Shown here: positions 16,350 through 25,297 of the stretch, piece by piece | How positions within the stretch are numbered: position 1 is the stretch's first letter | Layout: each line of letters opens with the position of its first letter | DNA from: CAWDPQ01 sp963804245 | Lineage (GTDB): Bacteria > Acidobacteriota > Vicinamibacteria > Vicinamibacterales > 2-12-FULL-66-21 | Assembly: GCA_963804245.1 (NCBI GenBank) | Contig: CAWDPQ010000009.1 | Location: 124,001-188,000, forward strand | Direction: 5' to 3' | Length of the DNA: 64,000 bases | Made by a program: the position numbers and the translations under genes | Notes under the pieces: generated by a model | Databases searched by the model: none | What the model was told of the DNA's origin: nothing | What the model saw: only the letters and a program-made list of their open reading frames with translations

Positions 16350-18425
16350 ATGCTCGCGCTGATCTTCCTGCTTCCGTTCGTCGGCTTCCTCGTCAACGCC
16401 TTCTTTGGGCGAGTGCTGCCGAAGTCGATCTCGGGAACGCTGGCCTGCGTGGCCATCGGCGGATCGTTTGTGATTTCGCTGATGGCCGTCCTCGCTTTGG
16501 TGAATTCCGGCCAGCTCACGATCGAACAGAACTTGTTCATGTGGCTGCCGTCCGGCGATCTCCAGCTGCCCTTCGCCCTGCGCCTCGATTCGCTCTCCTC
16601 GGTGATGATTCTCGTCATCACCGGGATCGGCTCGCTCATCCACATCTATTCGATCGGCTACATGCAGGAGGAAAGGCCGTCGGAGTACGCGCGCTACTTC
16701 TCGTATCTGAACCTTTTTGCCGCCTTCATGCTCGTGCTCGTCCTCGGCGCGAATTTCCCGGTCATGTTCGTCGGCTGGGAGGGCGTCGGCCTGTGTTCGT
16801 ACCTGCTGATTGGCTTCTGGTTCACGAAGCCATCGGCGGCCGATGCCGGCAAGAAAGCGTTCGTCGTCAACCGTATCGGCGATTTCGGCTTCATCCTCGG
16901 GATGCTGCTGATCTTCGTGACCTTCCACACACTCGACTTCCGAGAAGTGGCCGCCGCCGTGTCGACGCTGTCGCCGGAAACGGCCGGCATGGGCGTCATC
17001 ACGCTGGCGACGCTGCTGCTGTTCGTCGGCGCCACCGGAAAATCTGCACAGATTCCCCTGTTCGTGTGGCTGCCCGACGCCATGGAGGGCCCGACACCGG
17101 TCTCGGCGCTGATTCACGCCGCGACGATGGTGACCGCGGGTGTCTACATGATCGGGCGGAACGCCGAGCTGTTCTCGCACGCTCCGATGACGCTGGCCAT
17201 CGTTGCCGGCATCGGCATCGCGACCGCGCTCCTCGCCGGCACGATTGGCCTGGTGCAGAACGACATCAAGCGCGTGCTCGCGTATTCGACCGTCTCACAG
17301 CTCGGGTACATGTTTCTGGCCATGGGCGTCGGCGCCTACGCGGCCGGCATCTTCCACCTCTACACGCACGCGTTTTTCAAGGCGCTGCTGTTCCTCGGAT
17401 CCGGTGCCGTCATTCACGCCCTCGCGGGGGAGCAGGACCTGCGCAATATGGGCGGACTCAAGAAGCATCTGCCGATCACCTACTGGACGTTTCTGATCGG
17501 CGCGCTGGCGATTGCCGGCGTGCCGCTGCTCTCCGGCTTCTTCAGCAAGGACGAGATCCTGTTCCGGACGTTCATCGGCGAGCAGACACCGGGTCACCGG
17601 GTCATGTGGGCGCTCGGCGTCCTGACGTCGCTGCTGACCGCCACTTACATGTTCCGGCTGGTGTTCCTGGCATTTCACGGCGAACGGCGGGTCGCGCCAT
17701 CGGGCGCTCACCATGCCGCGGAGTCCGACGTGGCGCCGGCCGCGCACGGCCACGCCACCGCGCACGGCCACGCCGCCCACGGACACGGCCTGCACGACGC
17801 GCCGCCGACGATGGCGGTGCCGTTGATCGTGCTGGCGCTCGGCTCGATCCTGGCCGGGTATGTTGGCGTTCCGCACGCGCTCGGAGGGAGCAACAGAATC
17901 GAGCAGTTCCTCGAACCGAGCTTCGAGACGCATGCGGCATCTACGCACGAAAGTACGGCAACGACGGGAGGCGTGGAGCCAGGCGGACAACCAATCTCTA
18001 GCCAACACACGGAGACGTCGGCCGACGAGCACCTCGAACGCACCGAACTGATGCTGATGGGAATCTCGAGTGGTGTGGCCATCGCCGGGATTCTGATCGC
18101 GGTGTACTTCTGGTTGCGCAACCCGGGTGCGGCGGCGGCCATGGCTTCGCGTCTGCGTCCGATCTACACGCTGCTCTACAACAAATACTACGTAGACGAG
18201 CTCTACGACACGCTGCTCGTGCAGCCGATCAAGCAGTTGTCGATCAAAGGACTATGGCGCGGTGCCGATGCCATCCTGATTGACGGCGCCGTGAACGGTG
18301 TTGGAACGGTTGTGAACACGACGAGCGCAGCGTTGCGCCGGTTGCAGACGGGATCGGTGCGCACCTACGCCGCCGCGATCTTCGTTGGCGTGGTGCTGAT
18401 GCTTGGCTATTACCTGGTAAGGTGA
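16350..18425 (+). CDS. nuoL: NADH-quinone oxidoreductase subunit L
   Basis: 691 residues. NuoL is the most distal antiporter-like proton pump of complex I. VGWEGVGLCSYLLIGFW, WLPDAMEGPTPVSALIHAAT and KRVLAYSTVSQLGYMFLAMG are conserved. Between the last pumping helices and the C-terminal helix there is a loop rich in His (AAHGHATAHGHAAHGHGLHD, near residues 465-485). That loop is unlike the ordinary loop and could bind metal. The ATG at 16350 is preferred over a GTG 6 nt upstream. A heptad array starts immediately after the stop. Confidence 0.95.
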   Translation: MLALIFLLPFVGFLVNAFFGRVLPKSISGTLACVAIGGSFVISLMAVLALVNSGQLTIEQNLFMWLPSGDLQLPFALRLDSLSSVMILVITGIGSLIHIYSIGYMQEERPSEYARYFSYLNLFAAFMLVLVLGANFPVMFVGWEGVGLCSYLLIGFWFTKPSAADAGKKAFVVNRIGDFGFILGMLLIFVTFHTLDFREVAAAVSTLSPETAGMGVITLATLLLFVGATGKSAQIPLFVWLPDAMEGPTPVSALIHAATMVTAGVYMIGRNAELFSHAPMTLAIVAGIGIATALLAGTIGLVQNDIKRVLAYSTVSQLGYMFLAMGVGAYAAGIFHLYTHAFFKALLFLGSGAVIHALAGEQDLRNMGGLKKHLPITYWTFLIGALAIAGVPLLSGFFSKDEILFRTFIGEQTPGHRVMWALGVLTSLLTATYMFRLVFLAFHGERRVAPSGAHHAAESDVAPAAHGHATAHGHAAHGHGLHDAPPTMAVPLIVLALGSILAGYVGVPHALGGSNRIEQFLEPSFETHAASTHESTATTGGVEPGGQPISSQHTETSADEHLERTELMLMGISSGVAIAGILIAVYFWLRNPGAAAAMASRLRPIYTLLYNKYYVDELYDTLLVQPIKQLSIKGLWRGADAILIDGAVNGVGTVVNTTSAALRRLQTGSVRTYAAAIFVGVVLMLGYYLVR

Positions 18426-18474
18426 CCACGTGCGACGTGCGACGTGCGACGTGCTACGTGCTACGTGCTACGTG
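18426..18474 (+). repeat. heptad tandem array between nuoL and nuoM
   Basis: Seven units in a row: CCACGTG, three CGACGTG, then three CTACGTG, beginning directly after the nuoL stop. A degenerate opposite arm may remain around 18500-18525 (GTGCACGTCG, GTACGTTG). Units are identical inside the CGACGTG and CTACGTG blocks, suggesting local copying. Confidence 0.8.
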
Positions 18475-18538
18475 CTCGTGGCTTCCGCCTGGAGTAAGTG
18501 CACGTCGAAGAGTACGTTGCGGTCGACTGGATCCAACT

Positions 18539-20113
18539 ATGTTGTTGTCGCTGATCATCTTTCTCCCCCTCGCTGGCGCGTTGCTGGTCCTCCTCGCCGG
18601 AGGCAAAGGCGATCGCCCGGAGCGCGAGGGGGTCGTGCGGTGGCTGGCGCTCGCCACGTCGATCGCGACGTTCGCCGCCACGCTGCTTCTGTGGTGGCGG
18701 TTCGATCCGACCAGTGCCGCCTACCAGTTCGAAGAGCGCTACCAGTGGATCCCGGCATTCGGCATTCAGTACTACCTCGGGGTGGACGGCATCAGCCTGC
18801 TCCTCATCGTCCTCACCGGGTTTCTGACCCCGCTCGCCCTGCTCTCCTCGTGGGAATCCATTCACAAAGGACTGAAGGTTTTTTCCTTCTTCATTCTCGC
18901 CCTCGAGACCGCGATGCTCGGGGTGTTCGCATCGGTCGATCTGTTCCTGTTCTACGTGTTCTGGGACGCGATGCTGATCCCGATGTATTTCCTCATCGGC
19001 ATCTGGGGATACGAGCGACGCATCTATGCCGCGGTCAAGTTCATCCTCTACACGATGGCCGGCAGCGTCCTCATGCTCATTGCCATCATCGCGCTGGCCT
19101 GGGCCTACGCTGAGGCGAACGGTGGCAACTACAGCTTCAGTCTCATCGATCTTCAGGGGCTCGCGCTCTCGAACACGATGGAGTTCTGGTGCTTCCTGGC
19201 CTTTGCCGTCGCCTTTGCGATCAAAGTGCCGCTCTTTCCGTTTCACACGTGGCTGCCCGATGCCCACGTCGAGGCCCCAACCGCCGGCTCGGTCATTCTG
19301 GCTGGCGTGCTGTTGAAGATGGGCACTTACGGGCTGCTCCGGTTTGCATTTCCGCTGTTTCCCGGCGCCGCGCTCTATTTCGCTCCGATGATCGCCACGC
19401 TCGCGGTCATCGGCATCATTTACGGTGCGCTGGTGGCGATGGTGCAGCCGGACCTCAAGAAGCTCGTCGCCTATTCGAGCGTCAGCCACCTGGGATTTGT
19501 CGTGCTCGGTCTCTGCACGCTGAACGTTCAGGGCGTGCAGGGCGCCGTTTATCAGATGTTGAATCACGGCGTCAGCACCGGCGGGCTCTTCATGCTCGTC
19601 GGCATGCTCTCGGACCGCCGTCACACCCGGCTCATTTCCGAATACGGTGGGTTGAAGGGCGTCGTGCCGCGATTCGTGGCCGTTTTCCTGCTGGTGACGC
19701 TGTCGTCCATCGCGTTGCCGGGCATGAACGGCTTCGTCGGCGAATTCCTGATTCTGCTCGGCGCCTTCCGCTGGGATCCGTGGATGGCGACGTTTGCGGC
19801 CACCGGGGTCATCCTGTCGGCCGTTTACATGCTGTGGATGTTCCAGAGAGTGAACTACGGCCCGGTCACCGAGAAGAATCGCGACCTGCCGGACCTCACG
19901 ACTCGTGAATGGGCGCTGATGGTGCCGACGATCGCCATGGTGATCGTGATGGGTGTGATGCCGCGCTTCTTCCTGTATCCGATGGAGGCGTCCGTCGCCC
20001 GGGTCATCGAGCGCGTCACGAGCCACGAGCCGAAGAGAGTGCGGTTGGACGTCACCCCGGATACGCAACGGTCGGTGAAGCCGAGCGAGCAGGTTCCGAG
20101 CACCCTACGATGA
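18539..20113 (+). CDS. nuoM: NADH-quinone oxidoreductase subunit M
   Basis: 524 residues of an antiporter-like proton pump with about 14 helices. VFWDAMLIPMYFLIGIWG, FPFHTWLPDAHVEAPTAGSV and LKKLVAYSSVSHLGFVVLG are conserved. The catalytic Glu in the first of these and the Lys residues in the broken helices are present. The ATG at 18539 begins MLLSLIIFLPLAG as in the family; the frame runs open upstream only because it reads through the heptad array. Its stop overlaps the nuoN start (ATGA). Confidence 0.94.
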   Translation: MLLSLIIFLPLAGALLVLLAGGKGDRPEREGVVRWLALATSIATFAATLLLWWRFDPTSAAYQFEERYQWIPAFGIQYYLGVDGISLLLIVLTGFLTPLALLSSWESIHKGLKVFSFFILALETAMLGVFASVDLFLFYVFWDAMLIPMYFLIGIWGYERRIYAAVKFILYTMAGSVLMLIAIIALAWAYAEANGGNYSFSLIDLQGLALSNTMEFWCFLAFAVAFAIKVPLFPFHTWLPDAHVEAPTAGSVILAGVLLKMGTYGLLRFAFPLFPGAALYFAPMIATLAVIGIIYGALVAMVQPDLKKLVAYSSVSHLGFVVLGLCTLNVQGVQGAVYQMLNHGVSTGGLFMLVGMLSDRRHTRLISEYGGLKGVVPRFVAVFLLVTLSSIALPGMNGFVGEFLILLGAFRWDPWMATFAATGVILSAVYMLWMFQRVNYGPVTEKNRDLPDLTTREWALMVPTIAMVIVMGVMPRFFLYPMEASVARVIERVTSHEPKRVRLDVTPDTQRSVKPSEQVPSTLR

Positions 20114-21558
20114 ACATGACCGAATACGCGGCCGTCATCCCGATCGTCATCGTGACGTTGGCCGGAATCGCGGCCATGCTCGCCGCCGCCATTTCGGCAC
20201 CCGGTGAGCGGATGCCCATTGCCGGCTTCGGGCACATCGGCCTCGTCGGCGCCGCCCTGGCATCGGTCTTTCTCTGGGACAGGGATGCGCAGGCATTTGG
20301 CGTCATCCGCGCCGACAACTTCACGCTGTTCATCAACCTCGTCCTCTGCGTCGTCGGCGTGTTGACGATGCTGCTCTCGAGCGGCGTGGTGGAGCGGGAG
20401 AATCTGCCGGCCGGGGAGTATTACGCGCTGACGCTCTTTGCCATCTGCGGCATGATGATGATGGCGGCCGCCACCGACCTGCTGGTCATCTTCATCGCCC
20501 TCGAAATTTTCTCGCTGGCTGTCTACGTGCTGACCGGCATCCGCCGCTCGAGCGCGACCAGCGCAGAGGCGGCGTTCAAGTACTTTCTCCTCGGGTCGTT
20601 CTCGAGCGCGTTCTTTCTCTACGGCGTGGCATTCACTTACGCCGTTGCCGGTTCGACGCGGCTGGAGCAGATTGGCACGGCGTTGTCCACGCAAGCAGCC
20701 GGAGCACCGCCGACGCTGGCCCTGCTCGCCGTCGGTCTCCTGGCAGTCGGATTCGCGTTCAAGGTGTCGGCGGTTCCATTCCACATGTGGACGCCCGACG
20801 CCTACGAAGGAGCGCCGACGATCGTCACGGCGTTCATGTCGACGGGCGTGAAAGCCGCAGCGTTCGCCGCCTTCGCCCGCGTGTTCCTGTCGCCGCTCGA
20901 GCCGCTGCAAGGCCAGTGGATTCCGGCGCTTTCGGTCATTGCTGCGGCTACCATGATCGTCGGCACCGTTGTCGGCGTCGTCCAGACCAACATCAAGCGG
21001 ATGCTCGCCTATTCGAGCATCGCCCACGCCGGCTACCTGCTCCTGGGGATCATCGCGGCAAATTCGACCGGCAAGTCGGCGATCCTCTTTTACCTGCTGG
21101 CGTATGCGGTCACGAATCTCGGTGCGCTTGGTATTGTGGCGATTCTCGGAACGCAGCAGAACGAGCACGACGAGCTGCGCGACTTCGCTGGTCTCTGGCG
21201 ATCGCGTCCGGCCCTGGCGGGCTTGATGACGGTTTTCCTGCTCTCGCTCGGCGGATTCCCGCCCACCGCGGGTTTCATCGGCAAGTGGTATATCTTCACC
21301 GCCGCCGTCGAGGAGGGACACTACTGGCTCGCCATCATCGGTGTGCTGACGAGCGTCGTGTCGGTGTTCTTCTACCTCCGGATCGTGGTGATGATGTACA
21401 TGAGCGAGAGCGCGCCCGAGATCGACAGCATGCGGCCGCGCGTGAGTGCGACGGCGGTGGCCGGACTGATATTGGCCACCGCTGCCGTCCTGTACCTCGG
21501 AGTGCTTCCGACCAGAGTCCTCGATCTCGCGATGGACTCGATTGCGACCATCTTCTGA
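20110..21558 (+). CDS. nuoN: NADH-quinone oxidoreductase subunit N
   Basis: 482 residues, the third antiporter-like subunit. ALEIFSLAVYVLTGIRRSS, FHMWTPDAYEGAPTIVTAFM and KRMLAYSSIAHAGYLLLG are diagnostic. It ends the nuo gene run. The next gene starts within a few nucleotides, so it may be co-transcribed. Confidence 0.95.
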   Translation: MNMTEYAAVIPIVIVTLAGIAAMLAAAISAPGERMPIAGFGHIGLVGAALASVFLWDRDAQAFGVIRADNFTLFINLVLCVVGVLTMLLSSGVVERENLPAGEYYALTLFAICGMMMMAAATDLLVIFIALEIFSLAVYVLTGIRRSSATSAEAAFKYFLLGSFSSAFFLYGVAFTYAVAGSTRLEQIGTALSTQAAGAPPTLALLAVGLLAVGFAFKVSAVPFHMWTPDAYEGAPTIVTAFMSTGVKAAAFAAFARVFLSPLEPLQGQWIPALSVIAAATMIVGTVVGVVQTNIKRMLAYSSIAHAGYLLLGIIAANSTGKSAILFYLLAYAVTNLGALGIVAILGTQQNEHDELRDFAGLWRSRPALAGLMTVFLLSLGGFPPTAGFIGKWYIFTAAVEEGHYWLAIIGVLTSVVSVFFYLRIVVMMYMSESAPEIDSMRPRVSATAVAGLILATAAVLYLGVLPTRVLDLAMDSIATIF

Positions 21559-21565
21559 ATTTCGA

Positions 21566-24007
21566 TTGACTGGGGAATCTTCGCCTCGCGCTCCGGTGAT
21601 CTGGCTGATCACCGGGCTGTTCTTCATCACGCTTGCCACGCTGATGCTGGAGGTGCTCGATACGCGCCTCCTTTCCGTACTCACCTGGTACCACCTGTCT
21701 TTTCTTGCCGTGTCAGTGGCCATGCTCGGGATGGCAGCTGGCGCCGTGTTCGTTTTCGTCGGCGGTGAGTGGTTTTCGCGCGACAAGGCGGTCACGCTCC
21801 TTCCCGCGTCGGCGATGGCCCTCGCCATAGCGCTGCCGCTTTCGCACGTCGCGAACCTGGTCATTCCGTTTCCTTCCGTTCGGACCGGATCGGCCGCGGA
21901 GCTTGCCGGGCTGGGGATCTCGATGCTGGCGCTGACGGTCCCGTTCGTCGTGTCGGGCATCGCCGTTACGCTCGCGCTGACGCGGACGAGCGACCGGATT
22001 GGTTTGCTCTATGGCGCCGATCTGATCGGCGCGGCGACCGGATGCCTGGCGATCATCTGGCTGCTCGAGCTGACCGACATCACTTCGACTGCTCTTGCTA
22101 CCGCCGGCATTGCCGCTCTCGGCGCGTGGTGCTTCGCTCGCTACAACGCGTCATCCGGCCGCGGATCGCTCGCTCTGGCCGCAGCCCTCTTCGCCTGCGC
22201 CACGCTCAACGCTCGAGCGGACCATCCCCTCGGGGTGATTTATCCGAAGAGCCGCGGCCTGTGGATGGATGAACGATCGCTCGATTACTCCGCCTGGAAC
22301 GCGCATTCGAACGTCATCGTCCGCATACCGGCGACGAGCGCGCCGTTCCTGTGGGGTCCCGCGCGCGACGCTCCCCAGACGCCGGTCAGAGCGGCCTTGG
22401 CGGCGATCGACGGCGATGCGGGAACGGTCATCACGCACTGGGATGGCGATCCGTCGTCGCTGTCGTGGGTCCAGTACGACGTCACGTCGCTGCCGTACCG
22501 CATTCGCAGCGGCAACGTCGCGATCATTGGCGTTGGCGGCGGCCGTGACGTGCTCACCGCCATCTGGGCCGGCAACCCGCAGATCACCGGAATCGAGATC
22601 AACAAGGTCCTCGTCGGGATCCTGGAGCGCCGCTACCGGCAGGTCACTCGCATCGCGGATCATCCGGGCGTCAAGCTCATTCACGATGAAGCCCGTTCCT
22701 ACCTGACGCGCGCGCCGGGACGATTCGACGTGCTCCAGATGTCGCTCATCGATACCTGGGCTGCGACCGGGGCTGGTGCATTCACGCTGTCCGAGAATGG
22801 TTTGTACACGCGGGAAGGCTGGCAGGTATTCCTCCGCGCGCTGTCGCCGAACGGCGTTTTCAGCGTGTCTCGCTGGTACGACCCGGGATCGGCGTCGGAA
22901 ACGACCCGTCTCCTCTCGCTCGGTGTCGGTTCCCTGCTCGACTTCGGCATCAGCGCGCCGCGGCGGCACCTCGTGCTCGTGACGCGCGAGCGTGTCGCCA
23001 CGATGATGGTCTCACCATCGCCGTTCACCGACGACGACGGGCGGAGGCTGCGTGAGGTGGCGGATGCTCGCGGGTTTGCGATACAGGTCAGCCCGTGGGA
23101 CGCCGGCGACGATCAGATACTCACGCGGATCGCGGCGGCGACATCGATCCGCGAGCTCGAGGACGCCACAAAGCATCCCTATCTCGATCTGAGCCCGCCA
23201 ACCGATCGCCGTCCGTTCTTCTTCAACATGCTGAAGCCGGCCGCGCTGTTCCGGCGGGACAATTCGTCGAGCACCGGAGTGGTGAGCGGCAACCTGCTCG
23301 CCACCCGGACGCTCATCGCTCTCTTCGGCATTGCCGGCGTGCTGGTCATCGCCATCATCGGCTGGCCGCTGGTGCAGGCCGGACGTCCGGCCGCGCCGCC
23401 GGGACTGTTCGCGCCGGCCCTGGCTTACTTCGGGATCATTGGACTGGCGTTCATTCTGATTCAGATCCCGTTCCTGCAGCGCTTCTCGGTGTATCTCGGC
23501 CACCCCACATACACGTTCTCGATCATCTTGTTCCTCATGATTCTCGCCGCCGGCCTCGGCAGCCTCTCTTCCGAGCGCATCGACGTCGCCAACTCCCGCC
23601 GTCTCGAACGCCTGCCCATCGCGATCGCGGCGGTCGTGCTGGTTGAAACCCTGCTGCTGCAGACGGCCATCGAGTCCACCGTCGGCTGGGGATTGGCCGG
23701 CCGCACGTTCATCGTTGCAGCTTTTGTCGTCCCGCTCGCATTCGCCCTCGGCTATTGCTTTCCGATCGGGCTACGCCTCGTTGGCCGGCGCGCACCCGAG
23801 CTGACCGCATGGATGTGGGGAGTGAACGGCGCCTGCGGGGTCATGGCCTCGATCGTCGCGGTGATGGTCTCGATGTGGCTGGGAATTCAGGTGAACCTGC
23901 TGATCGCTGCTGGGTTGTACCTGCTGCTTGCGCTGCCGATGCGGGCGCTGACGCGTTCCGCAGCTCTTGTCAAATCCCAAATCCCAAATCCCAAATCACA
24001 AACGTAA
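21566..24007 (+). CDS. membrane-embedded spermidine-synthase-like protein
   Basis: About 813 residues in three parts. The first 200 residues form membrane helices (LITGLFFITLATLMLEVLDT and others). The middle (about 290-480) is a spermidine-synthase-type Rossmann domain with VAIIGVGGGRDVLTA, the acidic GIEINK and DVLQMSLIDTWAATGAGAFT. The last 240 residues are again helices. Such fusions are known but their substrate is not established, so an aminopropyltransferase role is only one option. The start is uncertain (TTG 21566; GTG 21596 is also possible). The C-terminal residues KSQIPNPKSQT are encoded by the CAAATCC heptad array. Confidence 0.75.
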   Translation: MTGESSPRAPVIWLITGLFFITLATLMLEVLDTRLLSVLTWYHLSFLAVSVAMLGMAAGAVFVFVGGEWFSRDKAVTLLPASAMALAIALPLSHVANLVIPFPSVRTGSAAELAGLGISMLALTVPFVVSGIAVTLALTRTSDRIGLLYGADLIGAATGCLAIIWLLELTDITSTALATAGIAALGAWCFARYNASSGRGSLALAAALFACATLNARADHPLGVIYPKSRGLWMDERSLDYSAWNAHSNVIVRIPATSAPFLWGPARDAPQTPVRAALAAIDGDAGTVITHWDGDPSSLSWVQYDVTSLPYRIRSGNVAIIGVGGGRDVLTAIWAGNPQITGIEINKVLVGILERRYRQVTRIADHPGVKLIHDEARSYLTRAPGRFDVLQMSLIDTWAATGAGAFTLSENGLYTREGWQVFLRALSPNGVFSVSRWYDPGSASETTRLLSLGVGSLLDFGISAPRRHLVLVTRERVATMMVSPSPFTDDDGRRLREVADARGFAIQVSPWDAGDDQILTRIAAATSIRELEDATKHPYLDLSPPTDRRPFFFNMLKPAALFRRDNSSSTGVVSGNLLATRTLIALFGIAGVLVIAIIGWPLVQAGRPAAPPGLFAPALAYFGIIGLAFILIQIPFLQRFSVYLGHPTYTFSIILFLMILAAGLGSLSSERIDVANSRRLERLPIAIAAVVLVETLLLQTAIESTVGWGLAGRTFIVAAFVVPLAFALGYCFPIGLRLVGRRAPELTAWMWGVNGACGVMASIVAVMVSMWLGIQVNLLIAAGLYLLLALPMRALTRSAALVKSQIPNPKSQT

Positions 24008-24516
24008 TCACAAACTCCAAGCCGCTGGGCAAGAACCGCAGTCACTCCTTGGCCGAATCTGGTCCGTTGTTGCGGCCGATAATCGTTGACACGATCTTGA
24101 TGAGTTCGATTGTTTCGTTGATGACCGGGTCTTGAGATTCGGTCAGAAACCCGCACCGGCGAAGAATCCGCAATCGAAACCTCGTCTCCTTGAGTTCGCG
24201 TAATACGATCCGCCATTTCGCAACTTTGTCGCGAGCACTCGATCCGTCATCCGCCTCCTCGAAATTTGCCCCGGCTGACGTTCCACTCTTTAGCACCTGA
24301 TACGAAAGTGCTTTCGCGACGGGCCCTCGAGTGTGCAGAAACTGCATCAATCGAACGATAACGCAGGCGTAATCGAGGAACCTTTCGCGAAGGTCGTAGG
24401 GTTTCTTCCCAAAGCTAAAATCGAAATGGTCCATGTGAAGCACATTGCGCTCCTAGCATCCAAACCTACGAATCGGGCCGCGATTGGGAGTTGGGAGTTG
24501 GGATTTGGGATTTGAT
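23971..24516. mobile_element. candidate element: inverted heptad arms around a four-helix-bundle gene
   Basis: The left arm at 23971-24005 is CAAATCC three times, then CAAATCA and CAAACGT. The right arm at 24482-24516 reads GATTGGG, AGTTGGG twice, ATTTGGG, ATTTGAT, the reverse complement of the left type. They enclose 476 nt that hold a single minus-strand gene (24042-24443). The left arm has become the 3' end of the upstream coding region. No target-site duplication is evident beyond the arms. Calling it mobile is inference from the layout. Confidence 0.45.
24042..24443 (-). CDS. four-helix-bundle protein (23S rRNA intervening-sequence protein family)
   Basis: 133 residues. YDLRERFLDYACVIVRLMQF, the family core SGTSAGANFEEADDG and KWRIVLRELKETRFRLRILR match the four-helix-bundle IVP family, first known from sequences inserted in bacterial 23S rRNA genes and related to the Avd accessory proteins of retroelements. 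Biochemical function is unknown; related proteins bind nucleic acid. GTG at 24443 is preferred because AGGAG lies 6 nt upstream; a second start is ATG 24434. It is flanked on both sides by inverted heptad arrays, and runs opposite to its neighbours. Confidence 0.85.
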   Translation of the reverse strand: MLHMDHFDFSFGKKPYDLRERFLDYACVIVRLMQFLHTRGPVAKALSYQVLKSGTSAGANFEEADDGSSARDKVAKWRIVLRELKETRFRLRILRRCGFLTESQDPVINETIELIKIVSTIIGRNNGPDSAKE

Positions 24517-24565
24517 ACAGACCAACCGAACCTTTGAGCAGTCCTAATCCCCTGGAGGAATGGAA

Positions 24566-25297
24566 ATGAGAACGGCGATCTTCCTGGTGATCCTTACCGC
24601 GGCGGTCAGCGCCTCACCGGCCGGCGCCATCGCCCAAGAGCAGGTCTACCGCGTCGGCGACGCGGGGGTGGTCGCCCCCTCCGTCGAGAAGGAGGTCAAG
24701 CCCAGTTACACGCCCGACGCGCTCACGGCGCGGGTCGAGGGCAGGGTGAAGCTCGAGTGCGTAGTGCTGCCGGCCGGGTCAGTGAGCCTGGCGCGTGTCG
24801 TAGAGCCCTTGCATCCGAGCCTCGACGCGGAGGCGCTGCGCGCACTGTCGAACTGGCGGTTCAAGCCCGGCACCAAGGATGGCAAGGCGGTTCCGGTGCG
24901 AGTCGAAATCGAAATGTCCTTCGACCTTCGCGATGGCCCGCGGCCGGCGTTCAAAGGACCGGCGCTGGGATCGCCCGAAGTGTTCAAGGTTGGAAATGGG
25001 GTCACCCTGCCGGCTGTGATCCGGGAACAGAAACCCACCTATCCACCAGCAGTGATGCGCGACGGCGTTCAGGGCAGCGTGAATCTCGAGTGCGTCGTCT
25101 TGACCGATGGCACGGTGGGCGACGTGCGGGTGACGAAGCCGTTGCACCCGGAGCTCGATGAAGCGGCCATGAGGACCTTGCGGCAGTGGATATTCAAGCC
25201 TGGAACCAAAGATGGCGTGGCGGTGCCCGTTCAAATAGAAGTGGAAATGACCTTCACGCTCGGCAAGGGGCCGCGCAAATCACCCGCTGAGCGCTGA
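24566..25297 (+). CDS. exported protein with two TonB C-terminal domains
   Basis: 243 residues. A signal peptide (MRTAIFLVILTAAVSASPAG) is followed by two tandem TonB-C repeats, each ending in a similar segment (ALSNWRFKPGTKDGKAVPV and TLRQWIFKPGTKDGVAVPV). There is no N-terminal membrane anchor or Pro-rich spacer, so it is not a classical energy-transducing TonB. Such proteins are common, secreted and poorly understood. ATG 24566 is chosen because GGAGG lies 7 nt upstream; ATG 24560 is too close to it. The 3' end overlaps the convergent selA remnant by 18 nt. Confidence 0.8.
   Translation: MRTAIFLVILTAAVSASPAGAIAQEQVYRVGDAGVVAPSVEKEVKPSYTPDALTARVEGRVKLECVVLPAGSVSLARVVEPLHPSLDAEALRALSNWRFKPGTKDGKAVPVRVEIEMSFDLRDGPRPAFKGPALGSPEVFKVGNGVTLPAVIREQKPTYPPAVMRDGVQGSVNLECVVLTDGTVGDVRVTKPLHPELDEAAMRTLRQWIFKPGTKDGVAVPVQIEVEMTFTLGKGPRKSPAER

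Noticed and set aside
18461..20068. 535-codon antisense frame over nuoM
   Set aside because: Shadow of nuoM; no recognisable domain and no start context.
19855..21960. 701-codon open frame antisense to nuoM/nuoN
   Set aside because: Same effect of GC-rich codon use; it crosses three real plus-strand genes and has a low-complexity charged composition.
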